This document shows, one piece after another, positions 52,302 through 61,642 of a DNA stretch of 64,000 bases (its first letter is position 1; every line of letters begins with the position of its first letter). The DNA comes from Rheinheimera hassiensis (GTDB lineage Bacteria > Pseudomonadota > Gammaproteobacteria > Enterobacterales > Alteromonadaceae), in contig NZ_JAKUJZ010000006.1 of the NCBI RefSeq assembly GCF_022436675.1, positions 1-64,000 on the forward strand, read 5' to 3'. The position numbers and the translations under genes are program-made. The notes under the pieces are model-generated. The model did not search any database. It saw only the letters and a program-made list of their open reading frames with translations, and was not told the origin of the DNA.

Positions 52302-52942
52302 CTGATTAGCCCCAGCTCCAGTGCCAGCAATACGGCCCGGGTGCGATCCCGCACCCCTAGCTTGGCAAGAATGGCTGAGCACTGATTTTTTACTGTACCT
52401 TCTGATTTATAAAGTGCGGCGGCAATTTCTTTATTGCTGTAGCCCGCCGCCATTAATTGCAAAATCTCTAACTCTTTATCACTTAGTGGTTCCAGTTGCA
52501 CAGGCATAGTGAAGCTGGTTTTATTGCCACGCACGCTGCCCAACAGGCGCTCAGTAATATTGGGCGCAAACCAGCTACCGCCAGCCGCTAAAGTGGCTAT
52601 AGCCTGCACTAAGGTGTCCAGCGATACATCTTTTAATAAAAAGCCACGAGCGCCCAGTGCAATACTTTTTAATACCAGCTCGTGTTCATCAAAAGTGGTG
52701 AGAATTAACACCGGGATGCAGATACCCGCCTGCTGTAATGCTGCCAGCGTTTGCACCCCATTCATCACCGGCATTGATAAATCCAGCAAAACGACATGGG
52801 GTTGTAGCGTTATACAGGCATTCACTACACCAGAGCCATCTGCGCACTCACCCACAACCGCTACTTTGCCCGATAACGCCAGCAGGCTGGTTATGCCATC
52901 GCGGATCAACTTCTGATCATCCACCAGCAACACTTTATGCAT
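52298..52942 (-). CDS. NarL/LuxR-type response regulator
   Basis: A 214-residue regulator. The receiver domain ([15 protein letters not shown]; phospho-acceptor D54 in [13 protein letters not shown]; Lys in FLLKDV) is followed by a LuxR helix-turn-helix (about 148-210; [25 protein letters not shown]). ATG 52942 overlaps the 3' end of the kinase gene by 8 nt, so the pair is translationally coupled. The likely target is the divergent membrane-protein gene at 54207. There is no terminator before galE's end. Confidence 0.93.
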   Translation of the reverse strand: MHKVLLVDDQKLIRDGITSLLALSGKVAVVGECADGSGVVNACITLQPHVVLLDLSMPVMNGVQTLAALQQAGICIPVLILTTFDEHELVLKSIALGARGFLLKDVSLDTLVQAIATLAAGGSWFAPNITERLLGSVRGNKTSFTMPVQLEPLSDKELEILQLMAAGYSNKEIAAALYKSEGTVKNQCSAILAKLGVRDRTRAVLLALELGLIS

Positions 52943-54077
52943 TTTCACTCTCAATATAAGGCAGCGTTATAGTAAGCTGAATGGCCTGCTGCTGTTTACC
53001 CAGTTGCAGGTGCCCGTCACACTCGGCCAGCCGCTCTTGCATACCTTTAATGCCATTGCCCGGCTGCCAGTGTGGCGCCAAACTGCCGTTATCATAAATA
53101 ACCAGCTGTAACTGTTGCTGTTTTACACTGGCAATAAGATGGATCTGGCTGGCACCGCTATGCTTCAGGCTGTTACTGATAGCTTCTTGTACCATGCACA
53201 GTAAATGCTGTGCCTGATGTAAATCATTGAGCGTAATGTCGGGTGGGATCTGCAGCTTTACTTCAAGCCGCTCTGGCAACAGAGCAAGCAACGGTGTTAT
53301 TGCATCCAGCAAGGTGACACCGGCATACTGGCGCATGGTGCTTACCGCCTCTCTTACGTCTGAAAGCAATAGTTTTGCCAGTTGATGGCATTTATCCACC
53401 TGTATCTTAGCTTCGCCCTCTGTGATATGGCTGGCTACCTGCAGCTGGATAGTTAGCGCAGTTAAATGGTGCCCTACCACATCGTGCAAGTTACGGGCAA
53501 TACGGGTGCGCTCACTCTGGCGAGAAGCCGCCTGTAATAATTGTTGGGTCGCCAGCAATTGCTGATGCTTTTGTTCCAGCTCTTCTTTGGCCGCTTCAGC
53601 ATCGCGGGTGCTGCTTTGCACTAACAAGGCAAACAGATGGAAACTGCCGTACAGCAAGGCAGTGATCCACACAGTATTGCCACTTTGCCAGGCAACGATA
53701 ATAAACCAGCTCGCCACAACGATTATCACAATCAGCATAGCCTGCACGGTACGCATCACAAAAGGCAGCATCGCCGCCCAGATCACGGTCAGAATCGGCA
53801 AAAATTCAAAATACCGCCCAGGTAACAGCCACAGCAGTGCAAATGCCAATAGTAGCTGTAGTGTCAATAGTGGCGGGCCAAAACGGCCACGTAGGCCAAA
53901 GTCAGACTGTTCACGCGTAAGCACTATAAACAAGCCGCCGTAAATCAGAAACAACAAATGAATCAGCCACTGGCTTTGGCCGGGCTGAACCCTTTGCAAA
54001 ATAAAAATACTGATGCCATACACCATTAGCCAGGTCAGGACACCCGCAAGCGCGGCAAAATCAAATTTTGTTTTCAT
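52935..54077 (-). CDS. DesK/LiaS-type sensor histidine kinase
   Basis: A 380-residue kinase read from ATG 54077. The first about 155 residues hold some five to six membrane helices with short loops. A coiled coil leads to the HisKA_3 segment ERTRIARNLHDVVGHHLTAL with phospho-acceptor H198, then the ATPase domain (NSLKHSGA N-box; DNGSLAPHWQPGNGIKGMQERL). The small-loop membrane sensor suggests detection of membrane state or a hydrophobic agent. It is coupled to the response regulator. Confidence 0.9.
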   Translation of the reverse strand: MKTKFDFAALAGVLTWLMVYGISIFILQRVQPGQSQWLIHLLFLIYGGLFIVLTREQSDFGLRGRFGPPLLTLQLLLAFALLWLLPGRYFEFLPILTVIWAAMLPFVMRTVQAMLIVIIVVASWFIIVAWQSGNTVWITALLYGSFHLFALLVQSSTRDAEAAKEELEQKHQQLLATQQLLQAASRQSERTRIARNLHDVVGHHLTALTIQLQVASHITEGEAKIQVDKCHQLAKLLLSDVREAVSTMRQYAGVTLLDAITPLLALLPERLEVKLQIPPDITLNDLHQAQHLLCMVQEAISNSLKHSGASQIHLIASVKQQQLQLVIYDNGSLAPHWQPGNGIKGMQERLAECDGHLQLGKQQQAIQLTITLPYIESENA

Positions 54078-54206
54078 AGCGTCATTATGCGCAGCTTCAA
54101 ACCAACTGCAATAGGCCAAAAGTCATATTAAAAAGTCCTGACTTTTGGCACCTGTGCCGGGGTTGCTGCAGCGTTATGCTGCATCAACCAACCAAGGAGG
54201 ATGACC

Positions 54207-54947
54207 ATGTCACTTATTCATACCACACTGCTGTATCTGCATATTGCGCTGGGTGCCGTTGCCTTGCTGCTATACTGGCTGCCGGTTATCGCCCGTAAAG
54301 GCAGTAAGCTGCATATTAACGCTGGCAAAGTGTTTTATTATCTTATGCTTATTGTTTCCGGCTCAGGCATAGTAATGAGTCTGATGGGTTTATACGACCC
54401 TGTCAGCATTTACACTGCCGGCAAGCAAATGACCGCTGCGCAAATTGAACGCATGTTGGTATGGCGTATTCCGCTATCGCAGTTTTTACTGCTGCTAAGC
54501 TTACTTACCTGGGTTACCGTGCGCCATGCTATTGGCGTGCTGCATGCCAAAAACGATCGCAGTATGCTACGCCGCTGGTTTTATCAAGGCCCTGTGTTGA
54601 TATTGTTCCCGACAGCATTATATGTGGCGTATCAGGGCATAACAGTGGGCATGCCGCTATTGATTATCTTTGCTGTAGTCAGCCTGGTTACCGCCAGCAC
54701 CATCAGCCTTTATGTCTATAAAAAAGAAATAAAACCGCGCGCCTGGATTATTGAACACTTTAGTAGCATGGTAGGTAGCGGCATTGCTGTTTACACCGCG
54801 TTTTTTGCTGCGGGTGGCCGCCGTATGCTGTCACACTGGCTACCCGAACAATGGCAACTGGTTAGCTGGCTGGCGGCACCGGTTATTGGGGTAACCGTCA
54901 TGATTCTTATGACTGGTTATTACAAACAACGATACAAGGCTTCGTAA
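54207..54947 (+). CDS. Multi-spanning membrane protein (DUF2306-like)
   Basis: A 246-residue protein with seven or so hydrophobic spans. The opening LYLHIALGAVALLLYWLPVIARKGSKLHINAGKVFYY contains His residues in helix 1 and in the following loop, a pattern I associate with DUF2306-type proteins. AAGGAGG lies six nt before ATG 54207. It is divergent from the sensor kinase 130 bp away and is the natural candidate target of that system, as in DesKR-like pairs. The biochemical function is unknown. Confidence 0.75.
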   Translation: MSLIHTTLLYLHIALGAVALLLYWLPVIARKGSKLHINAGKVFYYLMLIVSGSGIVMSLMGLYDPVSIYTAGKQMTAAQIERMLVWRIPLSQFLLLLSLLTWVTVRHAIGVLHAKNDRSMLRRWFYQGPVLILFPTALYVAYQGITVGMPLLIIFAVVSLVTASTISLYVYKKEIKPRAWIIEHFSSMVGSGIAVYTAFFAAGGRRMLSHWLPEQWQLVSWLAAPVIGVTVMILMTGYYKQRYKAS

Positions 54948-55057
54948 TTACTGACGATAAAATTGTCAATTTAGATAAGAGTAAGCTTCCCTTAATTTAA
55001 TACATTAACTATGTTTATTACAGTTAGAAAACATACAAGGCCTGCACTTTGCGTGCA

Positions 55058-55924
55058 ATGTTTGCAATCAGATGTATGAACTACCTGCTGATGTCAGCAT
55101 TTTTCTTTACATCACCAGTGCAGGCAAGAACAGTAATTTATGCACTACCCTATGACAATAGAGATGTGACACAAGACTATCACGTACTATTGTTAAAAAA
55201 GGCGCTGAGTTATTCCACAACCCCTTACACCCTGCAGCCAGCAACAGAAACCATGGCGCAAAGCCGGGTATTGCGTGAAATAAGCCAGCAAACTGGCATC
55301 GTAGATTTGTTCTGGAGCATGACCAGCGCAGAGCGCGAAAAATTATTAATGCCTATTCGGGTGCCACTAAATAGAGGTCTGTTAGGTTGGCGCCTGTTAC
55401 TGGTAAACGAAGATGCACCATTTTTATCAACACAACGTAATAAGCGAAACACCCTGTTTGTGCAAGGCCATGACTGGCCGGACAGTCAGATTTTAAAAGC
55501 AAATGGCTATAAAGTTCATACCACTAATGACTATAAAGCCATGTTTACCATGGTTGAAAAGGGCCGTGTCAATGCACTGCCCCGCTCAGTCATCGAGATT
55601 ACGGAAGAGCACAAAAATATCGCAGCCAAGCTCTTCATTGCGTCGGATTTAATGCTGTATTACCCCGTTGCAGAATATTTTTTTGTCGCCAATGACGATA
55701 CAAAATTAGCGGCAGCGCTAGAACACGGTTTGACAGAAATGTACAAAGATGGCAGCTTCATTGAGTTATTTGAACAGCAATATGGTGCCATTCTTAGCCA
55801 ATTGGCTCAGCAAAAACGTAAAGTGATAAAATTAAACAACCCACTTTTGCCCACCGCGACACCGCTGGATAAGTCGGAATACTGGCAGCTCTTACCCAAA
55901 CATTTCGAGCCAACCATCTGGTAG
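55058..55924 (+). CDS. Periplasmic solute-binding-like protein
   Basis: A 288-residue secreted protein with a signal peptide (cleavage likely after SPVQA near residue 23; start ATG 55058, or 55076). The mature part has family-3 binding-protein-like blocks: YHVLLLKKALSYSTTPYTLQ, GIVDLFWSMTSAEREK, and the C-terminal KLAAALEHGLTEMYKDGSFI ELF. It belongs to the group of orphan Alteromonadales proteins that lack a permease. It is distinct from the gene at 38137. Ligand unknown. Confidence 0.8.
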   Translation: MFAIRCMNYLLMSAFFFTSPVQARTVIYALPYDNRDVTQDYHVLLLKKALSYSTTPYTLQPATETMAQSRVLREISQQTGIVDLFWSMTSAEREKLLMPIRVPLNRGLLGWRLLLVNEDAPFLSTQRNKRNTLFVQGHDWPDSQILKANGYKVHTTNDYKAMFTMVEKGRVNALPRSVIEITEEHKNIAAKLFIASDLMLYYPVAEYFFVANDDTKLAAALEHGLTEMYKDGSFIELFEQQYGAILSQLAQQKRKVIKLNNPLLPTATPLDKSEYWQLLPKHFEPTIW

Positions 55925-56011
55925 CTCCGCATTGCCATTAAGCACTTTCAGCTTTACAACACAGCATTTATTTCTTAATGTCGGACAGAATTAAAAACCG
56001 GGCACATTCGT

Positions 56012-56809
56012 ATGCTGGCTGTTAAAAATAAGGTAATTTGGATAACTGGTGCATCCGGAGGCATTGGCGAGGCGCTAGCCCGGGAGTTGGCAGCAGACGG
56101 CGCCAGGCTAGTGTTAAGTGCCAGACGCCAGAATGAGTTGGAGCGAGTAGGCGCCAGCTTACCCAATGCCACACAGCACCTGCTACTGCCGTTGGATATT
56201 ACCGATAGTGCTGCCGTTACGTTAGCCCTTCACACCATTAAGCAACAGATTGGAGGCCTCGACTGGTTAATTAATAACGCCGGTATCAGCCAGCGTGCAC
56301 TTATTACCGACACCACAATCGAGACTGAGCGTAAGCTGTTTGAAGTCGATTATTTTGCCCAGATTAATTTAACCCGCGCCGCCTTACCACTGTTGCTGGC
56401 CGATGGCGGTGGCAAGGTGGTGTTTGTCTCGTCTGTCGCAGGTTTAGTTGGCACCCAGTATCGCGGTAGTTACTCCGCGGCTAAAGCGGCACTGCATTTA
56501 TGGGCCAATAGCCTGCGCGCCGAAATGTTCGGGCAAGGCTTAAGTGTGGCCACTATCTTCCCAGGCTTTGTTAAAACCGATGTATCGCGCAATGCCCTAA
56601 CCGGCGATGGCAGTGCTCTTGGCCAGATGGATGACGCCCAGGCCAATGCCATGAGCGCAGAAGCCTTTGCCGAAAAAGCAGTAAAAGCGCTGCTAAAAGG
56701 TAAAAACTATATTGTGATAGGCGGCCTAAAAGAGCGCTTAGCTGCGCTGGTGTCCAGGCTATCGCCGGAGCTGCTGTATAAAATGATACGTAAAAGCAAG
56801 GTGCGATAA
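56012..56809 (+). CDS. Short-chain dehydrogenase/reductase
   Basis: A 265-residue classical SDR. The cofactor motif is TGASGGIG (12-19), NNAG at 88-91, catalytic S140/S141 and Y154-x3-K158 in YSAAK. SARRQNEL after strand 2 has basic residues that favour NADP(H). The C-terminal region resembles the DltE/YqjQ-like SDR branch that acts on lipidic or polyketide-like substrates; the substrate is unknown. A terminator follows. Confidence 0.92.
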   Translation: MLAVKNKVIWITGASGGIGEALARELAADGARLVLSARRQNELERVGASLPNATQHLLLPLDITDSAAVTLALHTIKQQIGGLDWLINNAGISQRALITDTTIETERKLFEVDYFAQINLTRAALPLLLADGGGKVVFVSSVAGLVGTQYRGSYSAAKAALHLWANSLRAEMFGQGLSVATIFPGFVKTDVSRNALTGDGSALGQMDDAQANAMSAEAFAEKAVKALLKGKNYIVIGGLKERLAALVSRLSPELLYKMIRKSKVR

Positions 56810-56894
56810 CCAGAAAGGTGAGCAGAATATCGATATCAGACATTATCCAGCCTTGTTTTAGTAAGTGCCTTCAAGTGCAACCAGTGCAACACTT

Positions 56895-56919
56895 AACCGG
56901 GTAACTCAACCGGTTTTTA
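56895..56919 (+). terminator. SDR gene terminator
   Basis: Stem AACCGG / CCGGTT with a 9-nt loop, then TTTATT, about 85 bp past the SDR stop. Confidence 0.6.
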
Positions 56920-57030
56920 TTACCTGCATAAGTCAGTAGATATTCACCACCATCAATATTAACAATTAATTAATTTACAGTTATCAGCTAACACCGTAAA
57001 ATGCGCCAATTTATTTCAAAAGGAATTTAT

Positions 57031-58017
57031 ATGGCTCTTGCAGCATTACGGTTCGCTGGCAACTACCAAGAACAGAAAGTTAAACAGCTTTTCCCCGATA
57101 CTAAGTTAGAAAAAATGTACGCGCAGTTAGATAGCGATCCTGAATTCTATGGCGCTGGTGTAACGTTTATCGGTTATAACTCTGAGCTGTCAAACTACGT
57201 GATTACCGGCATTGAGCGTGAATCACTGTTTTTTGCCAGAGTACTGCGCAATAGTTGTAGGGCCGATGGCAAAACCATTTATATTCGGGAAATAAAACTA
57301 CCTAAGCACCAATCGGCTGAAAAGGCGCTACAGACTGCAAAATCAAGCATTGGCTCTGAATTAAAAGGTGCTGGCGTTAGCTGCGCCGGCGCCGCAATAG
57401 GCTGGGTTTTACTTGTTGTTGAGGCTGGTGGTGGCACAGTGACAGTAGGTGCCGCTTGGGCGGCAATGCCGTTAACACTAACGGCTACTGCTGCCGCAAC
57501 ATTCCAATGTGGTACTGGCATCGGTCGCTCTTATAATGCAGTCTCCGGTAATGCCCACTATAACGACTATCTGGATGAGTCGCCGTTATTTAATGCATTG
57601 ATTATAGCAACCGACATTTTGCAACTAGGCGATGTAACCAAAACATTGGGTAACCAGGCCATACTGGCGGCTGCTTTGCGCAAAAAAGGTATCGGCAAGG
57701 CTGGAATACTTAAAATGTATAAAAGCCTTTCCAGATCTGATCGCAAACGTTTAGCGGAAGAAATATTAAAACTGGAGTTTCGCCAGTTAGATAAATCCAA
57801 AAAGGCACTTAAAGCAGTCATGTTACACGGCAAACTGCTGGATGACGGTACTAAAGCAACTAAAGTTTTTTCGCAAAAGCAGGTGCAGGCCCTGCTTGGT
57901 ACTAAGTTTCTGGAGTTAGTTGGCGCCAGCGTTACCACTTACGGCAGTGGCACCAGCCTGGCAGGTAAAGCCGAGAGTGCCCGTAGTTTTGTTATTGGTT
58001 ACAGCGTTAATGAATAG
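57031..58017 (+). CDS. Unrecognised protein with a small-residue-rich hydrophobic segment
   Basis: A 328-residue protein from ATG 57031 (AAGGA upstream; the longer frame adds ten residues). Residues 1-105 look like a soluble alpha/beta region. Residues 113-165 form a long hydrophobic stretch of Gly, Ala, Val and Thr with cysteines at 118 and 160, followed by a basic helical C-terminal half (KKGIGKAGILKMYKSLSRSD RKRLAEEIL). I know no family. The segment could insert into membranes, as in some polymorphic or type VI-type effectors, but there is no marker or immunity gene. It leads a three-gene unit; the next start is 7 bp away. Confidence 0.65.
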   Translation: MALAALRFAGNYQEQKVKQLFPDTKLEKMYAQLDSDPEFYGAGVTFIGYNSELSNYVITGIERESLFFARVLRNSCRADGKTIYIREIKLPKHQSAEKALQTAKSSIGSELKGAGVSCAGAAIGWVLLVVEAGGGTVTVGAAWAAMPLTLTATAAATFQCGTGIGRSYNAVSGNAHYNDYLDESPLFNALIIATDILQLGDVTKTLGNQAILAAALRKKGIGKAGILKMYKSLSRSDRKRLAEEILKLEFRQLDKSKKALKAVMLHGKLLDDGTKATKVFSQKQVQALLGTKFLELVGASVTTYGSGTSLAGKAESARSFVIGYSVNE

Positions 58018-58024
58018 GAAGAAT

Positions 58025-58846
58025 ATGTCTTTGCTGAAAAACGTATTAGCAGTATTCACTGTGTCAGTGTTGATTATTTCATGTGGTAAAAACGCCCCTT
58101 ATACCGCTGATTTTTTTTCCGATAAGCTCAGCGATGACAGTGAAGGGCCGCAGTTAAGCATTATTCCTGCAGGGGAAGGCATTGCCGGCGAAGAATATAC
58201 CGCGTCTTACGGCTACTTCGGCCCGCAGCGCAGCATAAAAAATAACACGGCTTTTGCCATAACCCGTGCCGAAGTTACTTTTGCTCAGTACGATAAGTTT
58301 GCTAACGCCACCAATCGAACTCTACCGGACGATAGAGGATGGGGCCGGGGTGATATGCCGGTGATTAATGTCAGTTGGATGGACGCTACGGCCTACGCTA
58401 AATGGTTAACGGAACAAACTAACCAGTATTACCGCTTACCGTCAGAAACCGAGTGGGAATATGCTGCCAGAGCTGGCACAAAAACAGTGTATTGGTGGGG
58501 CGAAAAGTACATTCAGAACAAAGAACACTGTGACCGTGATATTGGTGATTGTACAGCCGGCACCGAAGCAGCACAACCATGGATATCCGGCCGCTACAAC
58601 GCAAACCCTTATGGTCTGTATGACGTGTCATCTAACGTGGCAGAGTGGGTACTGGATTGTGATGATGAGAAAACCCGGTCAAATGACACAACGCCGGTAA
58701 AAACCGGTGATTGTGAATACCGGATTACGAAAGGTGGAAGTTATTCAGACAAAGCTCATTTAACACGCTTATCCAATCGCACAAGTGTTGGTATCGACAG
58801 TAAATACCCATCTATCGGCTTCAGGTTGGTTAGGGAGATGCATTAA
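58025..58846 (+). CDS. SUMF1/FGE-fold lipoprotein, probably non-oxidase
   Basis: A 273-residue protein from ATG 58025 (AGGAAGA upstream) with a lipoprotein signal and lipidated C20 in LIISC. The SUMF1 (formylglycine-generating-enzyme-like) fold runs from about residue 55: ITRAEVTFAQYDKFANAT, MPVINVSWMDATAYAKWLTE, YRLPSETEWEYAARAGT, SSNVAEWVLDCDD, ITKGGSYSD. The late segment reads SNRTSVG where sulfatase-activating FGEs have an active-site cysteine, so this is likely a structural or binding member. It overlaps the next gene by one base. Confidence 0.8.
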   Translation: MSLLKNVLAVFTVSVLIISCGKNAPYTADFFSDKLSDDSEGPQLSIIPAGEGIAGEEYTASYGYFGPQRSIKNNTAFAITRAEVTFAQYDKFANATNRTLPDDRGWGRGDMPVINVSWMDATAYAKWLTEQTNQYYRLPSETEWEYAARAGTKTVYWWGEKYIQNKEHCDRDIGDCTAGTEAAQPWISGRYNANPYGLYDVSSNVAEWVLDCDDEKTRSNDTTPVKTGDCEYRITKGGSYSDKAHLTRLSNRTSVGIDSKYPSIGFRLVREMH

Positions 58847-59142
58847 TGAAAACACAGCAGTGCCCTGCCTGCGGACACAAAATAAATCTAAAGCAGGCTG
58901 CAGAAGCTAAAAAACTGAACGGTATTTTTATGCTGCAATGCGCTAACTGCAAACAGTGGAGCCATGAAAATCGCAAGGCAGCCATAGTAAAAAACGTTGG
59001 TTTAATACTAATGTTAACCGGCTCAGTGATGGGCTATTTTCAGCTTGGCGGGATTATCATCGGTCCAATTTTTGCCTTTACCGGAGGCTTAATTGCACTG
59101 GCAACCCAGCTTGCTGTTCCAAGAAAACTGCACACCCCCTAG
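58846..59142 (+). CDS. Zinc-ribbon membrane protein
   Basis: A 98-residue protein. A four-cysteine zinc ribbon (CPAC at 6-9 and CANC at 32-35) is followed by two membrane helices (about 50-66 and 68-88). The start ATG shares its A with the TAA stop of the SUMF1 gene (TAATG), so it is translated by coupling. The function is unknown; its position ties it to the two preceding genes. A strong terminator follows. Confidence 0.75.
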   Translation: MKTQQCPACGHKINLKQAAEAKKLNGIFMLQCANCKQWSHENRKAAIVKNVGLILMLTGSVMGYFQLGGIIIGPIFAFTGGLIALATQLAVPRKLHTP

Positions 59143-59162
59143 AGACCAGAATATGCGTTAAA

Positions 59163-59193
59163 ACAACAAAGGCACTTTACGCGCCTTTGTTGT
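59163..59193. terminator. Bidirectional terminator before rluB
   Basis: Perfect 11-bp stem ACAACAAAGGC / GCCTTTGTTGT around a 9-nt loop, between convergent genes. Confidence 0.8.
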
Positions 59194-59200
59194 GTCTCAG

Positions 59201-60211
59201 TTAACCTCTGCCTTCGCGGCTGGGCTTTTTACCGTTGGGCTGGCGTTGTGGTTTGCCCTTTGGTGTTGCCGGGCCTCTGCGCCCTGCTGGCTTGGCACCA
59301 TCCGGCTTGGCAGGCCTTGCCTCGCTTGGCTTGCGCTCTTTAGGTGCACGCTCCGGCGTTTTGGCGGCAATATCGTGTTTACGCACCGCGCGTTTCATGC
59401 TGGCCATACGGCGACGGCGCTCGTCGCGGTCTTCCGGTTTAACCAGTGTTGCCAACTCCGGCGCCAAGCTAACTAACTTGCGCAGGTAGTTAACATCTTC
59501 CAGCGGATATTCGGCATAGCCACCAGCAGGTAAGTGTTTTGGCAGTAGTAAATCGCCATAACGTACCCGAATAAGGCGGCTGACTACCGCGCCTTGCGAT
59601 TCCCACATCCGGCGTACTTCACGGTTACGGCCTTCAGTTAATACCACATGGAACCAGCGGTTAATACCTTCGCCCGGCAACGCTTTGATTTTTTTGAAGT
59701 TAGCTTTGCCGTCTTCCAACTCAACGCCGGTGCGCAAACGCTGGATCATCGCATCGTTCACATCGCCAAACACCCGTACCGCGTATTCACGCTCTACTTC
59801 AAACTTGGGGTGCATCAGGCGGTTGGCCAGTTCACCGTCGGTGGTAAACAGCAATAAACCTGAGGTATTAATATCGAGGCGGCCAATGGCTATCCAGCGC
59901 GCGCCTTTAATATTCGGCAGACGCGAAAATACCGTGGGTCGGCCTTCCGGATCGGTGCGCGAACAAATTTCGCCTTCCGGCTTGTGGTATGCCAGTACGC
60001 GGCATATTTGCTCGGCTTCGCTGGCAATTTGTACCGGATGGCCATCTACCCGCACTTGTTGAGTGGGGCTGATGCGATCGCCTAACGTTGCCGGTTTACC
60101 ATCTACGGTAACCCTGCCACCGCTTATCCACTCTTCCATTTCGCGGCGTGAGCCTACGCCGGCGCGGGCCAATACTTTTTGTAGCTTTTCACTTGCGATT
60201 TTTTCACTCAT
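59201..60211 (-). CDS. rluB: 23S rRNA pseudouridine(2605) synthase
   Basis: A 336-residue RsuA-family enzyme. The N-terminal S4 RNA-binding domain ([21 protein letters not shown]) and the catalytic aspartate in [23 protein letters not shown] mark an RluB/RluE-type pseudouridine synthase. A basic, Pro/Lys/Arg-rich tail from about residue 245 ([17 protein letters not shown]) is characteristic of RluB and not RsuA. It shares one base with the end of scpB, in the scpA-scpB-rluB order common in proteobacteria. Confidence 0.95.
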   Translation of the reverse strand: MSEKIASEKLQKVLARAGVGSRREMEEWISGGRVTVDGKPATLGDRISPTQQVRVDGHPVQIASEAEQICRVLAYHKPEGEICSRTDPEGRPTVFSRLPNIKGARWIAIGRLDINTSGLLLFTTDGELANRLMHPKFEVEREYAVRVFGDVNDAMIQRLRTGVELEDGKANFKKIKALPGEGINRWFHVVLTEGRNREVRRMWESQGAVVSRLIRVRYGDLLLPKHLPAGGYAEYPLEDVNYLRKLVSLAPELATLVKPEDRDERRRRMASMKRAVRKHDIAAKTPERAPKERKPSEARPAKPDGAKPAGRRGPATPKGKPQRQPNGKKPSREGRG

Positions 60212-60795
60212 TAGTGCAATTCTCCTGTCGTCACGACGGTGTCAGCCAGATCCAGGCTAATGGCCTGAAATTCCGGCAAAGGGGGTAATTGGTTTAAATG
60301 CTTTAAACCAAAGTAATCTAAAAACTCTTTTGTAGTGGCGTATAACCCCGGCCGGCCGGGCACTTCTTTATGGCCAACCACCTTAACCCAGTTGCGATCA
60401 AGTAAGGTGCGCATAATCTGGCTGCTTACCGACACACCACGGATATCTTCAATCTCTCCACGGGTTATCGGTTGACGATAGGCTATCAGCGCCAGGGTTT
60501 CCAGCACGGCACGCGAATAACGCGGCGAGCGTTCCGGCCAAAGTCTGGCTAAATAGTCACTCAGCTCCGGTTTGGTAATAAAGCGATAGCCTGATGCAGT
60601 TTCACTTAAGGTAATACCGCGCCCGGCATAATCCTGCACCAACCGCGCTAAGGTATCAGCTAAACGCTTTTTGCTGACATTAAAGCCATCCAACACCGTG
60701 CTTTGTAAATCGTCGTTACTCAGTGGCTTGTCGGCGGCAAAAATCGCCGCTTCAACCAACTGCATTAACTGCACGTCATTAATTTTGCCAGCCAT
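60211..60795 (-). CDS. scpB: Chromosome segregation/condensation protein ScpB
   Basis: A 194-residue kleisin-associated winged-helix protein that with ScpA and SMC forms the condensin-like complex. [18 protein letters not shown] starts the first winged helix; [22 protein letters not shown] is the conserved ScpB motif; [26 protein letters not shown] closes the second. It overlaps scpA by one base and rluB by one base, indicating a tightly coupled operon. Confidence 0.96.
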   Translation of the reverse strand: MAGKINDVQLMQLVEAAIFAADKPLSNDDLQSTVLDGFNVSKKRLADTLARLVQDYAGRGITLSETASGYRFITKPELSDYLARLWPERSPRYSRAVLETLALIAYRQPITRGEIEDIRGVSVSSQIMRTLLDRNWVKVVGHKEVPGRPGLYATTKEFLDYFGLKHLNQLPPLPEFQAISLDLADTVVTTGELH

Positions 60796-61637
60796 TATGC
60801 CTCACCTGTTTTAAGTTTGACATGAATTTGGCCGTACGCTTCTACCTGAATAATGTCTACCAGCTTTTCTTTGGTCAGCTCCAGCATGGCTAAAAAGGTA
60901 ACCACAACCCCTTCGCGGCCTTCTGCTACATCAAAACAGCTGGAAAACGCCAGATAGCCGTTATGTTGGCTAAGCAAATCCAGAATACGGCTCATCCTTT
61001 CACGGGTAGATAAATGCTCGCGTTTAATATGATGATGCTGAAAGTCTTTCGCCCGTTTTACGATGTCTTTTAACGCCAGAGTAAGCTCGGCTAAATCGAC
61101 ATCCGGTAAAATCAGCAGTGGCGCAAAGTTATCTGCCAACACCGCGTTGGCAGTAAAATGATCACGCTCATCGCGTGGCAGGCTGTCCAGCTCTGTCGCG
61201 GCCTGTTTAAATACTTCGTATTCCTGCAAGCGGCGGATAAGCTCGGCGCGCGGATCGGCTTCTTCGTCTTCTACTTCACTGTGCCGCGGCAACAATAAGC
61301 GTGATTTAATCTCTGCCAGCATCGCTGCCATCACTAAATATTCCGCCGCCAGTTCAAAATTCATGCCCTGCATCAGGTCTATGTATTCCATATACTGCAG
61401 GGTAATTTCGTTTACCGGTAAATCGACAATATCAAACTTATGCTTGCGGATTAAATACAGCAGAAAATCCAGCGGGCCTTCAAAGGCATCAAGCAGAATT
61501 TCCAGCGCGTCTGGCGGAATATATAAATCTTCCGGGCGCTCCAGCACAGCTTCACCGCGAACAAATGCCAGCGGCAACGGCTGTTGGATGGTTAAGCTAT
61601 CTGGCAGCTGGTCTGTCAAGCTGGCGTTCTCTGGCAA
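60795..61637 (-). CDS. scpA: Segregation and condensation protein ScpA (kleisin)
   Basis: A 280-residue kleisin subunit of the SMC-ScpAB complex. The N-terminal SMC-neck-binding part begins LLDAFEGPLDFLLYLIRKHKFDIVDLPVNEIT, the diagnostic ScpA motif, followed by YLVMAAMLAEIKSRLLLP. The C-terminal winged helix ends LELTKEKLVDIIQVEAYGQI. The presence of smc elsewhere would be expected. The length is slightly more than average because of a roughly 40-residue N-terminal lead. Confidence 0.96.
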   Translation of the reverse strand: MPENASLTDQLPDSLTIQQPLPLAFVRGEAVLERPEDLYIPPDALEILLDAFEGPLDFLLYLIRKHKFDIVDLPVNEITLQYMEYIDLMQGMNFELAAEYLVMAAMLAEIKSRLLLPRHSEVEDEEADPRAELIRRLQEYEVFKQAATELDSLPRDERDHFTANAVLADNFAPLLILPDVDLAELTLALKDIVKRAKDFQHHHIKREHLSTRERMSRILDLLSQHNGYLAFSSCFDVAEGREGVVVTFLAMLELTKEKLVDIIQVEAYGQIHVKLKTGEA

Positions 61638-61642
61638 CGGTT

